From the NCBI RefSeq assembly GCF_963666525.1, contig NZ_OY762905.1, forward strand, positions 3,947,501-4,011,500: 64,000 nucleotides of DNA. The letters are read 5' to 3'. Under the pieces are notes generated by a model. It was not told the origin of the DNA and ran no database searches. It saw only the letters and a program-made list of their open reading frames with translations. Positions 34,999 to 44,408 of the stretch are shown here, one piece after another. The DNA is from an uncultured Cohaesibacter sp. GTDB taxonomy: Bacteria; Pseudomonadota; Alphaproteobacteria; Rhizobiales; Cohaesibacteraceae. The number at the start of each line of letters is the position of its first letter. Positions within the stretch are counted from its first letter, which is position 1. The position numbers were made by a program, and so were the translations under genes.

Positions 34999-35631
34999 AT
35001 GGCGGTAGTTGAATCGATTCCTACATCCTGTGTACGTGTGCCCGCTCCGGTCAGCAAGGAGCTGCAGGGGGCGCTTGATCTGGCTACGGCTCGTGTACTG
35101 TCTGATCCGATCAGCAGTATCTATCGCCACGACCTGATGGAAATCCACGAGAGGATCGGCGACTGGTATGCCGAGGCGGGGGCCGATCATGCTGCTCTCT
35201 CCGCCTTTGAAGACGCTCTGAGGAGCTGCCGGCAGCTTTTGGACTTGCACAAGGACCAGACCGGCCCGCGGCTCAGGCTGAGTGACTTGCAGATCCGGAT
35301 CGGCGATTTTCGGAAAGCGTTGGGCGATGAGACAGCAGCCATGGTGGCCTATGGCGAAGCGGTGACCATTCGCGAACGCATGCTCTCCTATTTTCCTCAG
35401 AGCCACAAGCTGAAACGGGATCTGGCCGTCGCCCAGTGGCGCATGGCGGAGGTGGACCCCAGGAACCGCAAGCGGCTCATGACCAGCGCCTGTACGATGC
35501 TGCAATCTCAACAGAAGGCCGGTGTACTCCCCGAAGGCGACCGCTGGATGGTTGATGCCATCAAGCGGCAACTCGACAGCAAACCGGTCCAAACCGGACG
35601 CTGGCGGAAGCTGAAGTCCCTGTTTGGCTGA
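34999..35631 (+). CDS. TPR-repeat protein of unknown function
   Basis: Codes for 210 residues; AAGGG precedes the ATG. The middle contains three helix-pair units resembling TPR repeats (RHDLMEIHERIGDWYAEAGA, RLRLSDLQIRIGDFRKALGD, KRDLAVAQWRMAEVD), with the common 'x-G-D-x-x-x-x-x-G' spacing. No signal peptide or TM; the first 25 residues look disordered. Such short TPR proteins act as scaffolds. It is followed by dxs after 354 bases and has no functional link to it that I can see. Confidence 0.65.
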   Translation: MAVVESIPTSCVRVPAPVSKELQGALDLATARVLSDPISSIYRHDLMEIHERIGDWYAEAGADHAALSAFEDALRSCRQLLDLHKDQTGPRLRLSDLQIRIGDFRKALGDETAAMVAYGEAVTIRERMLSYFPQSHKLKRDLAVAQWRMAEVDPRNRKRLMTSACTMLQSQQKAGVLPEGDRWMVDAIKRQLDSKPVQTGRWRKLKSLFG

Positions 35632-35985
35632 CCGTTGCGACGGTCCGTCGGGGGGCTCGGGCCAAGGTTGTTGCAGATTTTCACCAGTCTTGGCCAAATG
35701 TGACCTTTTGGCGATGATGCCCGTCCTTGCCCTATACCCATTTTCCCTATAGACAAGGAGAGTCAGAGCTGTATTTTTCGGCTTCTTGTCACGTTCGCGA
35801 GACGCTGAGAACATCAGGTTTGCCAATAGCCTGTAAGTTCTGGTCTCAAATTGCCACATATATGGTAGACTGCGTAGATAGGAAAGCAAAACCGGCGGCT
35901 TCATCGTGCCTTATTTGAGGCGTTTGATGGCACAAAAGGAAAACCAGTGGCGCGCGCTCCAGCACCGCGCGTCAAAGAATAACAG
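35632..35985. other. intergenic region upstream of dxs
   Basis: About 350 bases, moderately AT-rich in the second half. Probably the dxs promoter; no thiamine (TPP) riboswitch recognised. No gene seen. Confidence 0.4.
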
Positions 35986-37914
35986 GTGACGGAATTGTCA
36001 AAGACCCCCACACTCGACAGCGTCAAGTCCATAGAAGACATTCGCTCCATGGACATGGCGCAGCTCAAGGCGCTTGCTCAGGATGTCCGGACCGAGACGA
36101 TTGATGCCGTGTCCGTGACTGGGGGGCATCTTGGGGCCGGTTTGGGCGTCGTTGAACTGACCGTCGCGCTGCATCACGTCTTCAATACCCCGCATGATCG
36201 CCTGATTTGGGATGTGGGACACCAGTCCTACCCGCACAAGATTCTGACCGGTCGCCGGGATCGCATCCGCAGCTTGCGTCAGCCCGGTGGGCTTAGCGGC
36301 TTCACCAAGCGCTCCGAGAGCGAATTCGATCCCTTCGGAACCGGCCATAGCTCCACCTCCATTTCTGCCGGGCTCGGCATGCAGATGGGGTCCGAGCTCA
36401 ACGGTGTTGATCGCAACGTGATCGCGGTCATCGGCGATGGTGCCATGAGTGCGGGCATGGCCTATGAGGCCATGAACAACGCCGGGGCGCTCGACAGCCG
36501 TCTCATCGTGATTCTCAATGACAACGACATGTCTATTGCGCCGCCGACCGGTGCCATGAGCGCCTATCTGGCTCGCCTCATCTCTGGCAAGACCTTCCTG
36601 TCCTTGCGTGATGCCGCCAAGCAGCTGGCCCATCAGTTGCCGCGTTTCTTCAAGGAAAAGGCAGCCAAGGCAGAAGAATTTGCCCGCTCCTTCGTGACCG
36701 GTGGTACGCTGTTCGAGGAATTGGGTTTCTATTATGTCGGCCCCATCGATGGCCATAATCTGGAGCATCTGCTGCCGATCCTGCGCAATGTGCGCGACAC
36801 CGACAAGGGGCCCATTCTGGTGCATGTGGTCACCCAGAAGGGCAAGGGCTATGCCCCCGCCGAGCATGCCAGTGACAAGTATCACGGTGTTTCCAAGTTT
36901 GATGTCGTCACCGGCGCCCAGCTCAAGCCGCCGAGCAATGCGCCAAGCTACACCCGCATTTTCGGGGAGAGCCTTGCCAAGGAAGGCGCCAAGGACAAGG
37001 CGGTCGTCGCCGTGACCGCCGCCATGCCTTCAGGTACCGGCATCGATATCTTTGAAAAGCAGTTCCCGGACCGCACCTTCGATGTCGGCATTGCAGAGCA
37101 GCATGCCGTGACCTTTGCCGCTGGTCTCGCCTGTGAGGGGCTCAAGCCCTTCTGTGCCCTTTATTCCACTTTCCTGCAGCGCGCCTATGATCAGGTGGTG
37201 CATGACGTGGCGATCCAGAATTTGCCGGTGCGCTTCCCCATCGACCGGGCGGGGTTTGTCGGTGCTGATGGCCCGACCCACGCCGGAGCCTATGATATCG
37301 GCTTCCTTGCCGCCCTTCCGAACATGGTGGTGATGGCTGCCAGTGACGAGGCCGAGCTGGTGCATATGGTCGCCACGGCCCGTGCCTATGATGATGGCCC
37401 GATCGCTTTCCGGTATCCGCGCGGCGAAGGCGTTGGCGTTGAAATTCCGGAGGAAGGCGTGCCGCTTGAAATCGGCAAGGGCCGCATCGTCAAGGAAGGC
37501 AGCAAGGTGGCCATCCTGTCGCTCGGTACACGCCTTGCCGAAAGCCTCAATGCAGCCGAACGGCTCGAGGGCTATGGGCTCAGCACAACGGTTGCCGATG
37601 CGCGCTTTGCCAAGCCGCTGGACCGCGAGATGATCCTGAAGCTTGCGGGCACCCATGACATGCTCATCACCATCGAGGAAGGCGCTGTCGGCGGCTTCGG
37701 TTCACAGGTGTTGCATATGCTGGCCGCCGAGGGGGCGCTTGACAGCACGCTCAAGATCCGCTCCCTGACAATGGATGATCACTACACCAGCCATAACAAG
37801 CCCGACGTCATGTACAAGGAAAATGGCCTTGACGCCGACGGGATCATTCGTGCTGTCTTCGAAGCACTGGGCAAGGACCTCAACGCCGCCATCGAAGCGG
37901 GCGAGATCGCCTGA
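35986..37914 (+). CDS. dxs: 1-deoxy-D-xylulose-5-phosphate synthase
   Basis: Codes for 642 residues from a GTG start that restores the usual N terminus ([40 protein letters not shown]); no strong ribosome-binding site is visible. The enzyme condenses pyruvate and glyceraldehyde-3-phosphate with thiamine diphosphate, the first step of the MEP isoprenoid route. Motifs: [13 protein letters not shown], cofactor site [16 protein letters not shown], the transketolase-like half with [17 protein letters not shown] and the C-terminal [14 protein letters not shown]. Complete. It supplies precursors for ubiquinone, linking it to ubiA nearby. Confidence 0.97.
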   Translation: MTELSKTPTLDSVKSIEDIRSMDMAQLKALAQDVRTETIDAVSVTGGHLGAGLGVVELTVALHHVFNTPHDRLIWDVGHQSYPHKILTGRRDRIRSLRQPGGLSGFTKRSESEFDPFGTGHSSTSISAGLGMQMGSELNGVDRNVIAVIGDGAMSAGMAYEAMNNAGALDSRLIVILNDNDMSIAPPTGAMSAYLARLISGKTFLSLRDAAKQLAHQLPRFFKEKAAKAEEFARSFVTGGTLFEELGFYYVGPIDGHNLEHLLPILRNVRDTDKGPILVHVVTQKGKGYAPAEHASDKYHGVSKFDVVTGAQLKPPSNAPSYTRIFGESLAKEGAKDKAVVAVTAAMPSGTGIDIFEKQFPDRTFDVGIAEQHAVTFAAGLACEGLKPFCALYSTFLQRAYDQVVHDVAIQNLPVRFPIDRAGFVGADGPTHAGAYDIGFLAALPNMVVMAASDEAELVHMVATARAYDDGPIAFRYPRGEGVGVEIPEEGVPLEIGKGRIVKEGSKVAILSLGTRLAESLNAAERLEGYGLSTTVADARFAKPLDREMILKLAGTHDMLITIEEGAVGGFGSQVLHMLAAEGALDSTLKIRSLTMDDHYTSHNKPDVMYKENGLDADGIIRAVFEALGKDLNAAIEAGEIA

Positions 37915-38493
37915 GTAGTCGGGCATCAGGGTGCTGCTGCGTCTTTGAACCTTTTCCGTCTGGGCAAAACTCTCTTTGCCAGCCGACAGATCAAAGCATC
38001 TGTCGCGGGAAGGGTTACAGACGGTTTGCATCAAATTGGCTGTATTCTGCGATTCGTGGCCCCATGGATGCAAATATGCATCTCATGTTCATCAAGGTAT
38101 GCACTGAAAGCATGTCCGCGTTCATCGATTGCCTGTTGTCGAATGGCTCCCGCAGGCCGATATCAAACGGTATAGGTCGGATCCATTCCAATCTCCGATC
38201 GCCGCCCGCCATACTCCAAAACAGCCTCTGACGCGCGACAGGAGAGGGATCCTCGCACTCAATGCCTCTGTTCCGAAAGGTTGCCCTTTTTCGGGACAAA
38301 TACCGTATTCGTGCGTTGACCTCGAGCGCAGCTGATCTTTGCTGATCACGAAGCGCTCAGTTGAGCAATTTGACTTGTTTGGACATTGGCGGATGTCCGA
38401 GACCCGCAAGCATTCTCCGGATCGCATTGCAAGCCTCGCCCCATGATCGCCTTTGGCCAGATCAGTGACCATTGATGATATAGGGACTGTAAC
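37915..38493. other. intergenic region between dxs and poxB
   Basis: About 580 bases with no supported gene. Contains a near-perfect dyad GCTCA-GT-TGAGC at 38355-38366, about 130 bases before poxB. The poxB promoter lies in the second half. Confidence 0.4.
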
Positions 38494-40218
38494 ATGACCG
38501 AATCCATAGCCAATTTTGTGGCAAGAACCCTTGCCGAAGCCGGTATCAAACGCATCTGGGGGGTCACCGGTGACTCCCTCAACGGCATCAGCGACAGCCT
38601 GCACCGCCAGAAGAAAATTCGCTGGATGGGCACCCGCCACGAGGAGGCTGCTGCCTTCGCTGCCGGTGCCGAAGCCCAACTGACCGGTGAGCTCTCCGTC
38701 TGCGCCGGGTCATGTGGTCCCGGCAACCTGCATCTGATCAACGGCCTGTTCGACTGCCAGCGCAATCACGTGCCGGTGCTGGCCATCGCCGCCCACATCC
38801 CTTCCTCGGAAATCGGTTCTGGCTATTTTCAGGAAACCCACCCGCAGGAACTGTTCAAGGAATGCAGCGTCTACTGCGAGCTGGTCAGCAACCCTGAACA
38901 GATGCCTTATGTGCTGGAACTGGCCATGCGCAACGCCATTCTGAAAAAGGGTGTCGCCGTGGTTGTTCTACCCGGTGACGTGGCGCTGAAGCCGATGCCG
39001 GAGAATGTCGAGGTCCGCTGGTCGAAGCCTGCTCTGCCGGTTTCCCTGCCACCGGAAGAGGAGCTGGACAAGCTGGCCGCCATCCTCAACAGTGCCAAAC
39101 GTCCGACGCTGCTGTGTGGCGCAGGCTGTGCCGGTGCCCACGACGAGCTGATCAAGCTGGCCGAAACCCTCAAGTCGCCGATTGTCCACGCTCTGCGCGG
39201 CAAGGAACATGTGGAATGGGACAACCCCTATGATGTCGGCATGACCGGCCTCATCGGATTTTCTTCCGGCTATCACGCCATGGAAAATGCCGACACGCTG
39301 GTGATCCTTGGCTCCGGTTTCCCCTATCGCGCCTTCTATCCAGACAACGCCAGGATCGTACAGATTGACATCAGCCCTGAAGCACTTGGCGCCCATACCC
39401 AGATCGATCTGGGCCTCATCGGTCAGGTCAAGCCGACCCTTGCTGCCCTGCTGCCAAAGCTGAAGGTCAAGAGTGACGACAGTTTCCTCAAGGCTGCGGT
39501 CAAGCACTACCGCAAGGCACGGGAAGGCCTTGATGACCTTGCCAAGCCGAGCGGCAAGAACAGCGACATTCATCCGCAGTATCTGGCCAAGGTCATCGGT
39601 GAAAAGGCATCCGACAATGCAATCTTCACCGCCGATGTTGGCACGCCGACTGTCTGGGCGGCCCGCTATCTCGAAATGAACGGCAAGCGCAACCTGATCG
39701 GCTCCTTCAACCACGGCTCCATGGCCAACGCCATGGTGCAGGCCATCGGCGCGCAGGCTGTCTGCCCGGATCGTCAGGTGATCGCCCTGTGTGGTGACGG
39801 CGGCTTCTCGATGCTGATGGGTGACATTTTCACCATCCGTCAGCTCAATCTGCCGGTCAAGATGGTGGTCTTCCATAACCGGTCGCTAGGCTTCGTGGCC
39901 ATGGAGATGAAAGCGGGCGGCTATATCTCCGACGATACGGATCTCAATGATCCGGATTTCGTCAAGATCGCCGAAGCCATCGGTATCGACGGCATGCGCG
40001 TGGATGACGACGCCGACCTGCCGGCCAAGGTCGCCGAATTCCTCGCCAAGCCGGGGCCGGGTCTGCTCGATGTGATGGTTGCCAAGCAGGAGCTTGCCAT
40101 GCCGCCGAAAATCAAGGTGGAACATGCCAAGGGCTTCAGCGTCTATATGATGCGCGCCATCCTGTCAGGCCGCGGTGAAGAGCTGGTGGAACTGACCAAG
40201 ACCAACTGGCTGCGCTGA
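38494..40218 (+). CDS. poxB: pyruvate:quinone oxidoreductase (pyruvate oxidase)
   Basis: Codes for 574 residues, the E. coli PoxB size, and matches it almost line by line. It decarboxylates pyruvate to acetate and CO2 with TPP and FAD, feeding electrons to ubiquinone. Seen: [20 protein letters not shown], the active-site Glu of [37 protein letters not shown], the FAD region [21 protein letters not shown] motif [19 protein letters not shown], and the C-terminal membrane-binding helix in [20 protein letters not shown] ending in KTNWLR, through which lipids activate the enzyme in E. coli. Convergent with cidA-cidB behind a shared terminator. Confidence 0.96.
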   Translation: MTESIANFVARTLAEAGIKRIWGVTGDSLNGISDSLHRQKKIRWMGTRHEEAAAFAAGAEAQLTGELSVCAGSCGPGNLHLINGLFDCQRNHVPVLAIAAHIPSSEIGSGYFQETHPQELFKECSVYCELVSNPEQMPYVLELAMRNAILKKGVAVVVLPGDVALKPMPENVEVRWSKPALPVSLPPEEELDKLAAILNSAKRPTLLCGAGCAGAHDELIKLAETLKSPIVHALRGKEHVEWDNPYDVGMTGLIGFSSGYHAMENADTLVILGSGFPYRAFYPDNARIVQIDISPEALGAHTQIDLGLIGQVKPTLAALLPKLKVKSDDSFLKAAVKHYRKAREGLDDLAKPSGKNSDIHPQYLAKVIGEKASDNAIFTADVGTPTVWAARYLEMNGKRNLIGSFNHGSMANAMVQAIGAQAVCPDRQVIALCGDGGFSMLMGDIFTIRQLNLPVKMVVFHNRSLGFVAMEMKAGGYISDDTDLNDPDFVKIAEAIGIDGMRVDDDADLPAKVAEFLAKPGPGLLDVMVAKQELAMPPKIKVEHAKGFSVYMMRAILSGRGEELVELTKTNWLR

Positions 40219-40256
40219 TATCTGACTGGGCTGAGCCCATCAACGAGTGAATAAAC

Positions 40257-40294
40257 AAAACCCCGACAGGTACATCACCTGCCGGGGTTTTTTG
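40257..40294. terminator. bidirectional Rho-independent terminator
   Basis: AAAACCCCGACAGGT / ACCTGCCGGGGTTTT with a five-base loop and one mismatch, ends poxB (+) and cidB (-). Confidence 0.9.
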
Positions 40295-40316
40295 ATGAAA
40301 GGTCTTGCGGCGATTG

Positions 40317-41036
40317 TCAGAAGATCCAGTACCAGACAATAGGCAGAAGGATTGCCGTGGCCAGCGCGTTGAGCCCCATGGCGAGGCCGGAAAAGGCCCC
40401 TGCCTCCTCGTTCACCTGCAGCTTGCGTGCCGTGCCCAGGCCATGCGCTGCCGTGCCGATGGCAAGGCCACGCGCGGCCCAGCTCTTGACGCGGACGATG
40501 TTGAGCACGGTCGGCCCGAGAGACGCTCCCAGAATGCCCGTGATGATGACGAGCACGGCGGTCAGCGACGGAACTCCGCCCAGAGCCTCGGTGATGCCCA
40601 TCGACACCGGTGTAGTCACCGACTTGGGGGCGAGTGACAGGAAGGATTGCTCGGAGCCGCCAAGTGCCCAGGCAATCAGCACCGAAGACACTGCCGAGAC
40701 GGCAGAGCCGGTCAGCAGACTGATGGCAATTGCCAGCGCCGACTTGCGTACCTTCTCGAACTGCCGGTAGAGCGGAATGGCCAGCGCCACCGTTGCCGGA
40801 CCTAGCAGGAAATGCAGGAAGTGCGCTCCCTGAAAATAGCGGTCGTAGGGTGTCCCAGTGATCAGCAGCACCGCGACCAGCAGCACAATGGCGATCAGAA
40901 CCGGATTGACCAGCGGCTTCTTGCCGGACTTCTGATAGAGGAACAGGCCGATCTGATAGGCGATCAGGGTCAGCGTGAGATAGAGCAGCGGACTGTCGCT
41001 GAGATGGTTCCAGAGCGCGTTGAGGGAGGAAGACAT
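40317..41036 (-). CDS. cidB: CidB/LrgB family autolysis regulator
   Basis: Codes for 239 residues. Six to seven hydrophobic helices, with the LrgB family marks KPLVNPVLIAIVLLVAVLLI near the N terminus, FLLGPATVALAIPLYRQFEK in the middle, SVTTPVSMGITEALGG and GTAAHGLGTARKLQV. CidB/LrgB is the partner of the holin-like CidA/LrgA and was linked to murein hydrolase control and to pyruvate/acetate handling in staphylococci. It follows cidA by 14 bases in one transcription unit. The ATG gives the normal N terminus MSSSLNALW. Confidence 0.92.
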   Translation of the reverse strand: MSSSLNALWNHLSDSPLLYLTLTLIAYQIGLFLYQKSGKKPLVNPVLIAIVLLVAVLLITGTPYDRYFQGAHFLHFLLGPATVALAIPLYRQFEKVRKSALAIAISLLTGSAVSAVSSVLIAWALGGSEQSFLSLAPKSVTTPVSMGITEALGGVPSLTAVLVIITGILGASLGPTVLNIVRVKSWAARGLAIGTAAHGLGTARKLQVNEEAGAFSGLAMGLNALATAILLPIVWYWIF

Positions 41037-41050
41037 GGATTGCACGGCAC

Positions 41051-41410
41051 CTATTCCTTGTATCCGCCAATGGACTTGTTGCGCGTCAGCCAGCTCATCA
41101 ACAGGCCGGTAACCGCGATGCACAGCAGCGTGCTGATGACAAGCGAGACCGATATGGGCACAAATTCCCGCCGGATCAGCTCGGCATTCACCATAATGCC
41201 GACGCCGGCCGGAATGAACAGCAATGACATGTGTGACAAAAGGGATTCGCCAACGACCGACAATCCGTCAGGAACCGAGCCCTTGATCAGCAACCCGACA
41301 AACATCAGCGCCATGCCGATGACCGGGCCGGGTACGGGCAGGCCGAAGAAGGTGACCAGCGCTTCCCCGAACAACTGGCAGAGTAGTATGACTGTTAGAT
41401 AGAAGAGCAC
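41051..41410 (-). CDS. cidA: CidA/LrgA family holin-like protein
   Basis: Codes for 119 residues from a GTG start that has AGGAGAG eight bases upstream; no ATG gives a protein of the right N terminus. Four helices: FYLTVILLCQLFGEALVTFF, the signature LPVPGPVIGMALMFVGLLIK, LLSHMSLLFIPAGVGIMVNA and a last helix VSLVISTLLCIAVTGLLMSW. Holin-like CidA/LrgA assemble in the membrane and are involved in programmed lysis or in export of small acids such as pyruvate. The unit is cidA-cidB with poxB convergent. No CidR-type LysR regulator gene is adjacent. Confidence 0.9.
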   Translation of the reverse strand: MLFYLTVILLCQLFGEALVTFFGLPVPGPVIGMALMFVGLLIKGSVPDGLSVVGESLLSHMSLLFIPAGVGIMVNAELIRREFVPISVSLVISTLLCIAVTGLLMSWLTRNKSIGGYKE

Positions 41411-41984
41411 TTGAGTCTCTCTCCTCTTTCTTTTCTTGGCCCTTGGGCCATGCAGAAGGGTCTGGATTTGCCACTGGCAAGCGTACCGGAGGCACGTTGC
41501 GGACCATGCGCGTGGGGCGGCAGAGCTTCTATTGAAACAGGCACCAGATGCAGCAGGATATGGACAAAATGACGCATAACATGTTTCTTGCGGTGAGGGG
41601 AGCGCAAAATTGCCAATGAAGACCGCCAATAGTGCAAGGCTGTGATGCGTATCATCCCGAAGCTTTCAACAGTCTGGCTACTGTGCCGGGAGCAGGTTCC
41701 AAGGACCTGCACGAGGACCAGACCACGCCTGACAACACATCGCCAATTGATCCGATCGCGCAGCTCTGATCCGGCCACGGTTACGGCTGACCGAGGCGGC
41801 TTTTGAAGGGATTGAATCGGTTTGTTAAGCTCTTAATGCTGGTTAACAAATGCTTTAAGCGCCGGACTCTTTCTCTTAGCAGCACCGCCCAAGTGATTCA
41901 AAAGACTCGTGATAATCCGCTTTTAAAGTAATTTCTGCGGCCACTTGGACGCAGCTTCATCTTAAAGTGAATTGGCAAATGAGC
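41411..41984. other. intergenic region upstream of cidA, with inverted repeat
   Basis: Contains the perfect inverted repeat TTTGTTAA (41821-41828) / TTAACAAA (41843-41850), separated by 14 bases and with two further TTAA steps nearby. It is roughly 410 bases from cidA and could bind a regulator. No supported gene. Confidence 0.4.
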
Positions 41985-42018
41985 CCAAAGAAAAAGGGGA
42001 ACCGAATGGCTCCCCCTT
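41985..42018 (-). terminator. Rho-independent terminator after the M42 peptidase gene
   Basis: Read on the minus strand: AAGGGGGAGCC-ATTC-GGTTCCCCTT with a one-base bulge, followed by TTTCTTT. Confidence 0.75.
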
Positions 42019-42055
42019 ATCGATTTCGGATCGGCAAAAGCAACGGATCGACGGA

Positions 42056-43108
42056 TCAGTGCTTGCCGAGATAGGCGACCAGCAGGTCCTTGGCGGACTG
42101 GATGTCGGTCTTGTCGATCATCTCGCAGACAGTGTGGATGTAGCGGGTGCCAACGCCAATGGCAGCAGCCTTGGTGCCGGACCCGGCCTGCTGTCCGGCT
42201 GCCCCATCCTGACCGCCACGGGCCAGAATGAAACGCTGTACCGGAATATCTTTTTCAGCGGCCACAGCTTCCAGCTCTTCAACCAGATCAATGTCGGCGA
42301 TGAAGGAGCCGTCCTTGATGTCGATCCCGACGCCCTTGCCCTGGGTGGTGATGGTGTCTTTTTCCGGGGTGCCCGGAGTGTCACAGGACAGGGTGGTGTC
42401 CACGCCGATAACCACGTCCGGAGCAACGCCGAAGCTGGCGGTGCGAGCCCCGCGAAGGCCAACCTCTTCCTGCGCGGTGAAGGCGACGGTAATCTCGCAG
42501 TCATGCGCAACCTTGGCGTCAGCCAGCTTACGGATCACTTCGATCCCGAGCCAGCAGGCGATGCGGTTGTCGAGGGCCTTGGAGACGACCTTGTCGCCCA
42601 ACTCGAGCAGCGGTTCGTCCATGACGACATAGTCGCCGACCTTGACCTTTTCCTTGGTGGCTTCGCCGAAGCCGAGGTCGATGATGAAATCGGTGACTTC
42701 AGGAAGCTTCTTGCGTTCTTCCGGGGTCGAGATGTGCAGGCCCTTGCCGCCCGGGTTCATGACGCCCTTGAAGTCGCCGTCCTTGGTGCAGACCAGCACG
42801 CGGCGGGCAAACAGGGTGCGCGGGTCGAAGCCGCCGACCGGGTCGATATTGATAAAGCCCTTGTCGGACACGTGGCTGACGAGAAAGCCGATCTCGTCCA
42901 TGTGGCAGAGCAGCAGGATCCGTTCAGGCACGGCGCCTTCTTCCTGCTCGGTGGTCGGAAACCGGGTGCAGACGAGCGAGCCCATGGCATCGGTATAGAT
43001 TTCGTCAAAGAGGCCTTCGGCCTCTTTTTCAATCAGGGCGCGGATGCGATGCTCGCGGCCCGGGACACCGGGGGTTTCGCAAAGGCGACGGAGAAGATCA
43101 ATGTTCAT
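42056..43108 (-). CDS. M42 family metallo-aminopeptidase
   Basis: Codes for 350 residues. M42 peptidases are dinuclear zinc/cobalt aminopeptidases, often large tetrahedral dodecamers in the cytoplasm. Metal and catalytic residues are all visible: His in LLLCHMDEIGFLV, Asp in SKALDNRIACWLG, catalytic and metal Glu pair in TAQEEVGLRGA, Asp in VIGVDTTLS and the last His in RYIHTVCEM. The FrvX/YsdC-type PDZ-like insertion (region with FKGVMNPGGKGLHI) is present. The start is at the canonical MNIDLLRRLCETPG. Divergent from the DnaJ-like gene. Substrate peptides unknown. Confidence 0.92.
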   Translation of the reverse strand: MNIDLLRRLCETPGVPGREHRIRALIEKEAEGLFDEIYTDAMGSLVCTRFPTTEQEEGAVPERILLLCHMDEIGFLVSHVSDKGFINIDPVGGFDPRTLFARRVLVCTKDGDFKGVMNPGGKGLHISTPEERKKLPEVTDFIIDLGFGEATKEKVKVGDYVVMDEPLLELGDKVVSKALDNRIACWLGIEVIRKLADAKVAHDCEITVAFTAQEEVGLRGARTASFGVAPDVVIGVDTTLSCDTPGTPEKDTITTQGKGVGIDIKDGSFIADIDLVEELEAVAAEKDIPVQRFILARGGQDGAAGQQAGSGTKAAAIGVGTRYIHTVCEMIDKTDIQSAKDLLVAYLGKH

Positions 43109-43294
43109 CTTGTGCTCTCTATGGAAATTTGCAATCAGACACTCTATATCAGAGGTAACGTAAAAAGACAGTGCCAGGCAACGATTCGTAGCCGCTTGTT
43201 TAAGGGCTTTCCCCTAGGTGCTGTCGGACGAATCCAATTGAACACTGTCGGCGCGTGCCTGACGGGCGCACCGACGGGGGTGAGGACGAGACTG

Positions 43295-44287
43295 ATGAGA
43301 GATCCATACAGCGTGCTTGGGGTGTCCAAGTCGGCGGATGAGCGCGAAATCAAGAGCGCTTTTCGCAAGCTTGCGAAGAAATACCACCCCGATCAGAACC
43401 AGAGCGATCCCAAAGCTCAGGAAAAGTTTGCCGAAATCAATCAGGCCTACGAGATTGTAGGTGACAAGCAAAAGCGTGGAAAATATGACCGCGGCGAAAT
43501 TGACGCCGAGGGCAAGGAGAAATTCCAGGGTTTTGCTGGTGGCGGAAACCCGTTCGGTGGTAGTCGCAATCCGTTTGGCGGTGGAGGGGGCGGCAATCCC
43601 TTCGGCGGAGGTGGCGCGGCTGAAGACATTTTCAGCGAGATTTTCGGCAACATGGCCGGTGGCGGACGTCGGGCTGGCGGCAACCCGTTTGGCGCGGGAG
43701 CCGATCCGTTTGGCGGCGGCGCCCATCATGGTGGCCATCATCGCGCCCAGCCTCAAAAGGGGCAGGATGCGGAAGCTAAGCTGAGCGTGACGCTGGAAGA
43801 CCTTGTCTCCGGCGAGAAGCGTCGTGTGCATCTGCCAACCGGCAAGACATTGGACATGGCTGTGCCCAAGGGCGTCAAGGATGGTCAGACCATCCGCATG
43901 AAGGGGCAGGGCTTTGAAAGCCGCACCGGTCCGGCCGGCGATGCTCTGGTGACGATCCAGATTCTGCCACACAAGCTGTTCACGGTGGAAGACAACAACG
44001 TCCGCCTCGATCTGCCGCTGACGCTCTATGAAGCCGTCCTGGGCACCAAGATCCGCATTCCGACCCTTGAGGGCAAGGGCGAGATCAAGATCCCGGCCGG
44101 CATGAGCTCGGGCAAAAGTTTGCGTTTGAAGGGCAAGGGATTGCCCGACAGGGACGGTAATCGTGGCGATCTGCTGGTCACAGCCAAGATCATCCTGCCG
44201 GAAGGCTCCGATCCGGGCCTCAGGGCGCTGATGGAAGACTGGCAGGACACCCGGCCTTACCGCCCGCGCGGACCGGAATTCGGCTAA
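43295..44287 (+). CDS. CbpA-type DnaJ co-chaperone (no zinc finger)
   Basis: Codes for 330 residues. J domain at 1-65 with the HPD motif (KKYHPDQNQSD), a Gly/Phe-rich linker with many GGNPFGG repeats (about 75-150), then the DnaJ C-terminal peptide-binding domains: LEDLVSGEKRRVHLPTGKTL and LRLKGKGLPDRDGNRGDLL. The cysteine-rich zinc finger of DnaJ is absent, as in CbpA. Such proteins stimulate DnaK. The linker is unusually rich in the GNPF repeat and includes a His-rich patch (GGGAHHGGHH). The frame is open a long way upstream, but that is antisense to the peptidase. A strong terminator follows. Confidence 0.9.
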   Translation: MRDPYSVLGVSKSADEREIKSAFRKLAKKYHPDQNQSDPKAQEKFAEINQAYEIVGDKQKRGKYDRGEIDAEGKEKFQGFAGGGNPFGGSRNPFGGGGGGNPFGGGGAAEDIFSEIFGNMAGGGRRAGGNPFGAGADPFGGGAHHGGHHRAQPQKGQDAEAKLSVTLEDLVSGEKRRVHLPTGKTLDMAVPKGVKDGQTIRMKGQGFESRTGPAGDALVTIQILPHKLFTVEDNNVRLDLPLTLYEAVLGTKIRIPTLEGKGEIKIPAGMSSGKSLRLKGKGLPDRDGNRGDLLVTAKIILPEGSDPGLRALMEDWQDTRPYRPRGPEFG

Positions 44288-44325
44288 GATCCACTTCAGG
44301 GCCGATTGGTGGACACAATGCGATG

Positions 44326-44363
44326 AACAGAGCCTTTTGTTGCAAGAGGCTCTGTTTGTTTTT
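44326..44363 (+). terminator. Rho-independent terminator after the DnaJ-like gene
   Basis: Stem AACAGAGCC / GGCTCTGTT, then TGTTTTT. It lies 46 bases before the RES-domain gene start. Confidence 0.85.
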
Positions 44364-44408
44364 GAGGGGATGGCCAACCCGCCGGTTCCTGACAGGGGAG
44401 GATTTGCG

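Noticed and set aside
41972-43294. In-frame upstream extension that would turn the DnaJ-like protein into a 771-residue fusion
   Set aside because: The extension is antisense to the M42 peptidase gene, and the J domain starts exactly at the ATG at 43295 with its own ribosome-binding site.
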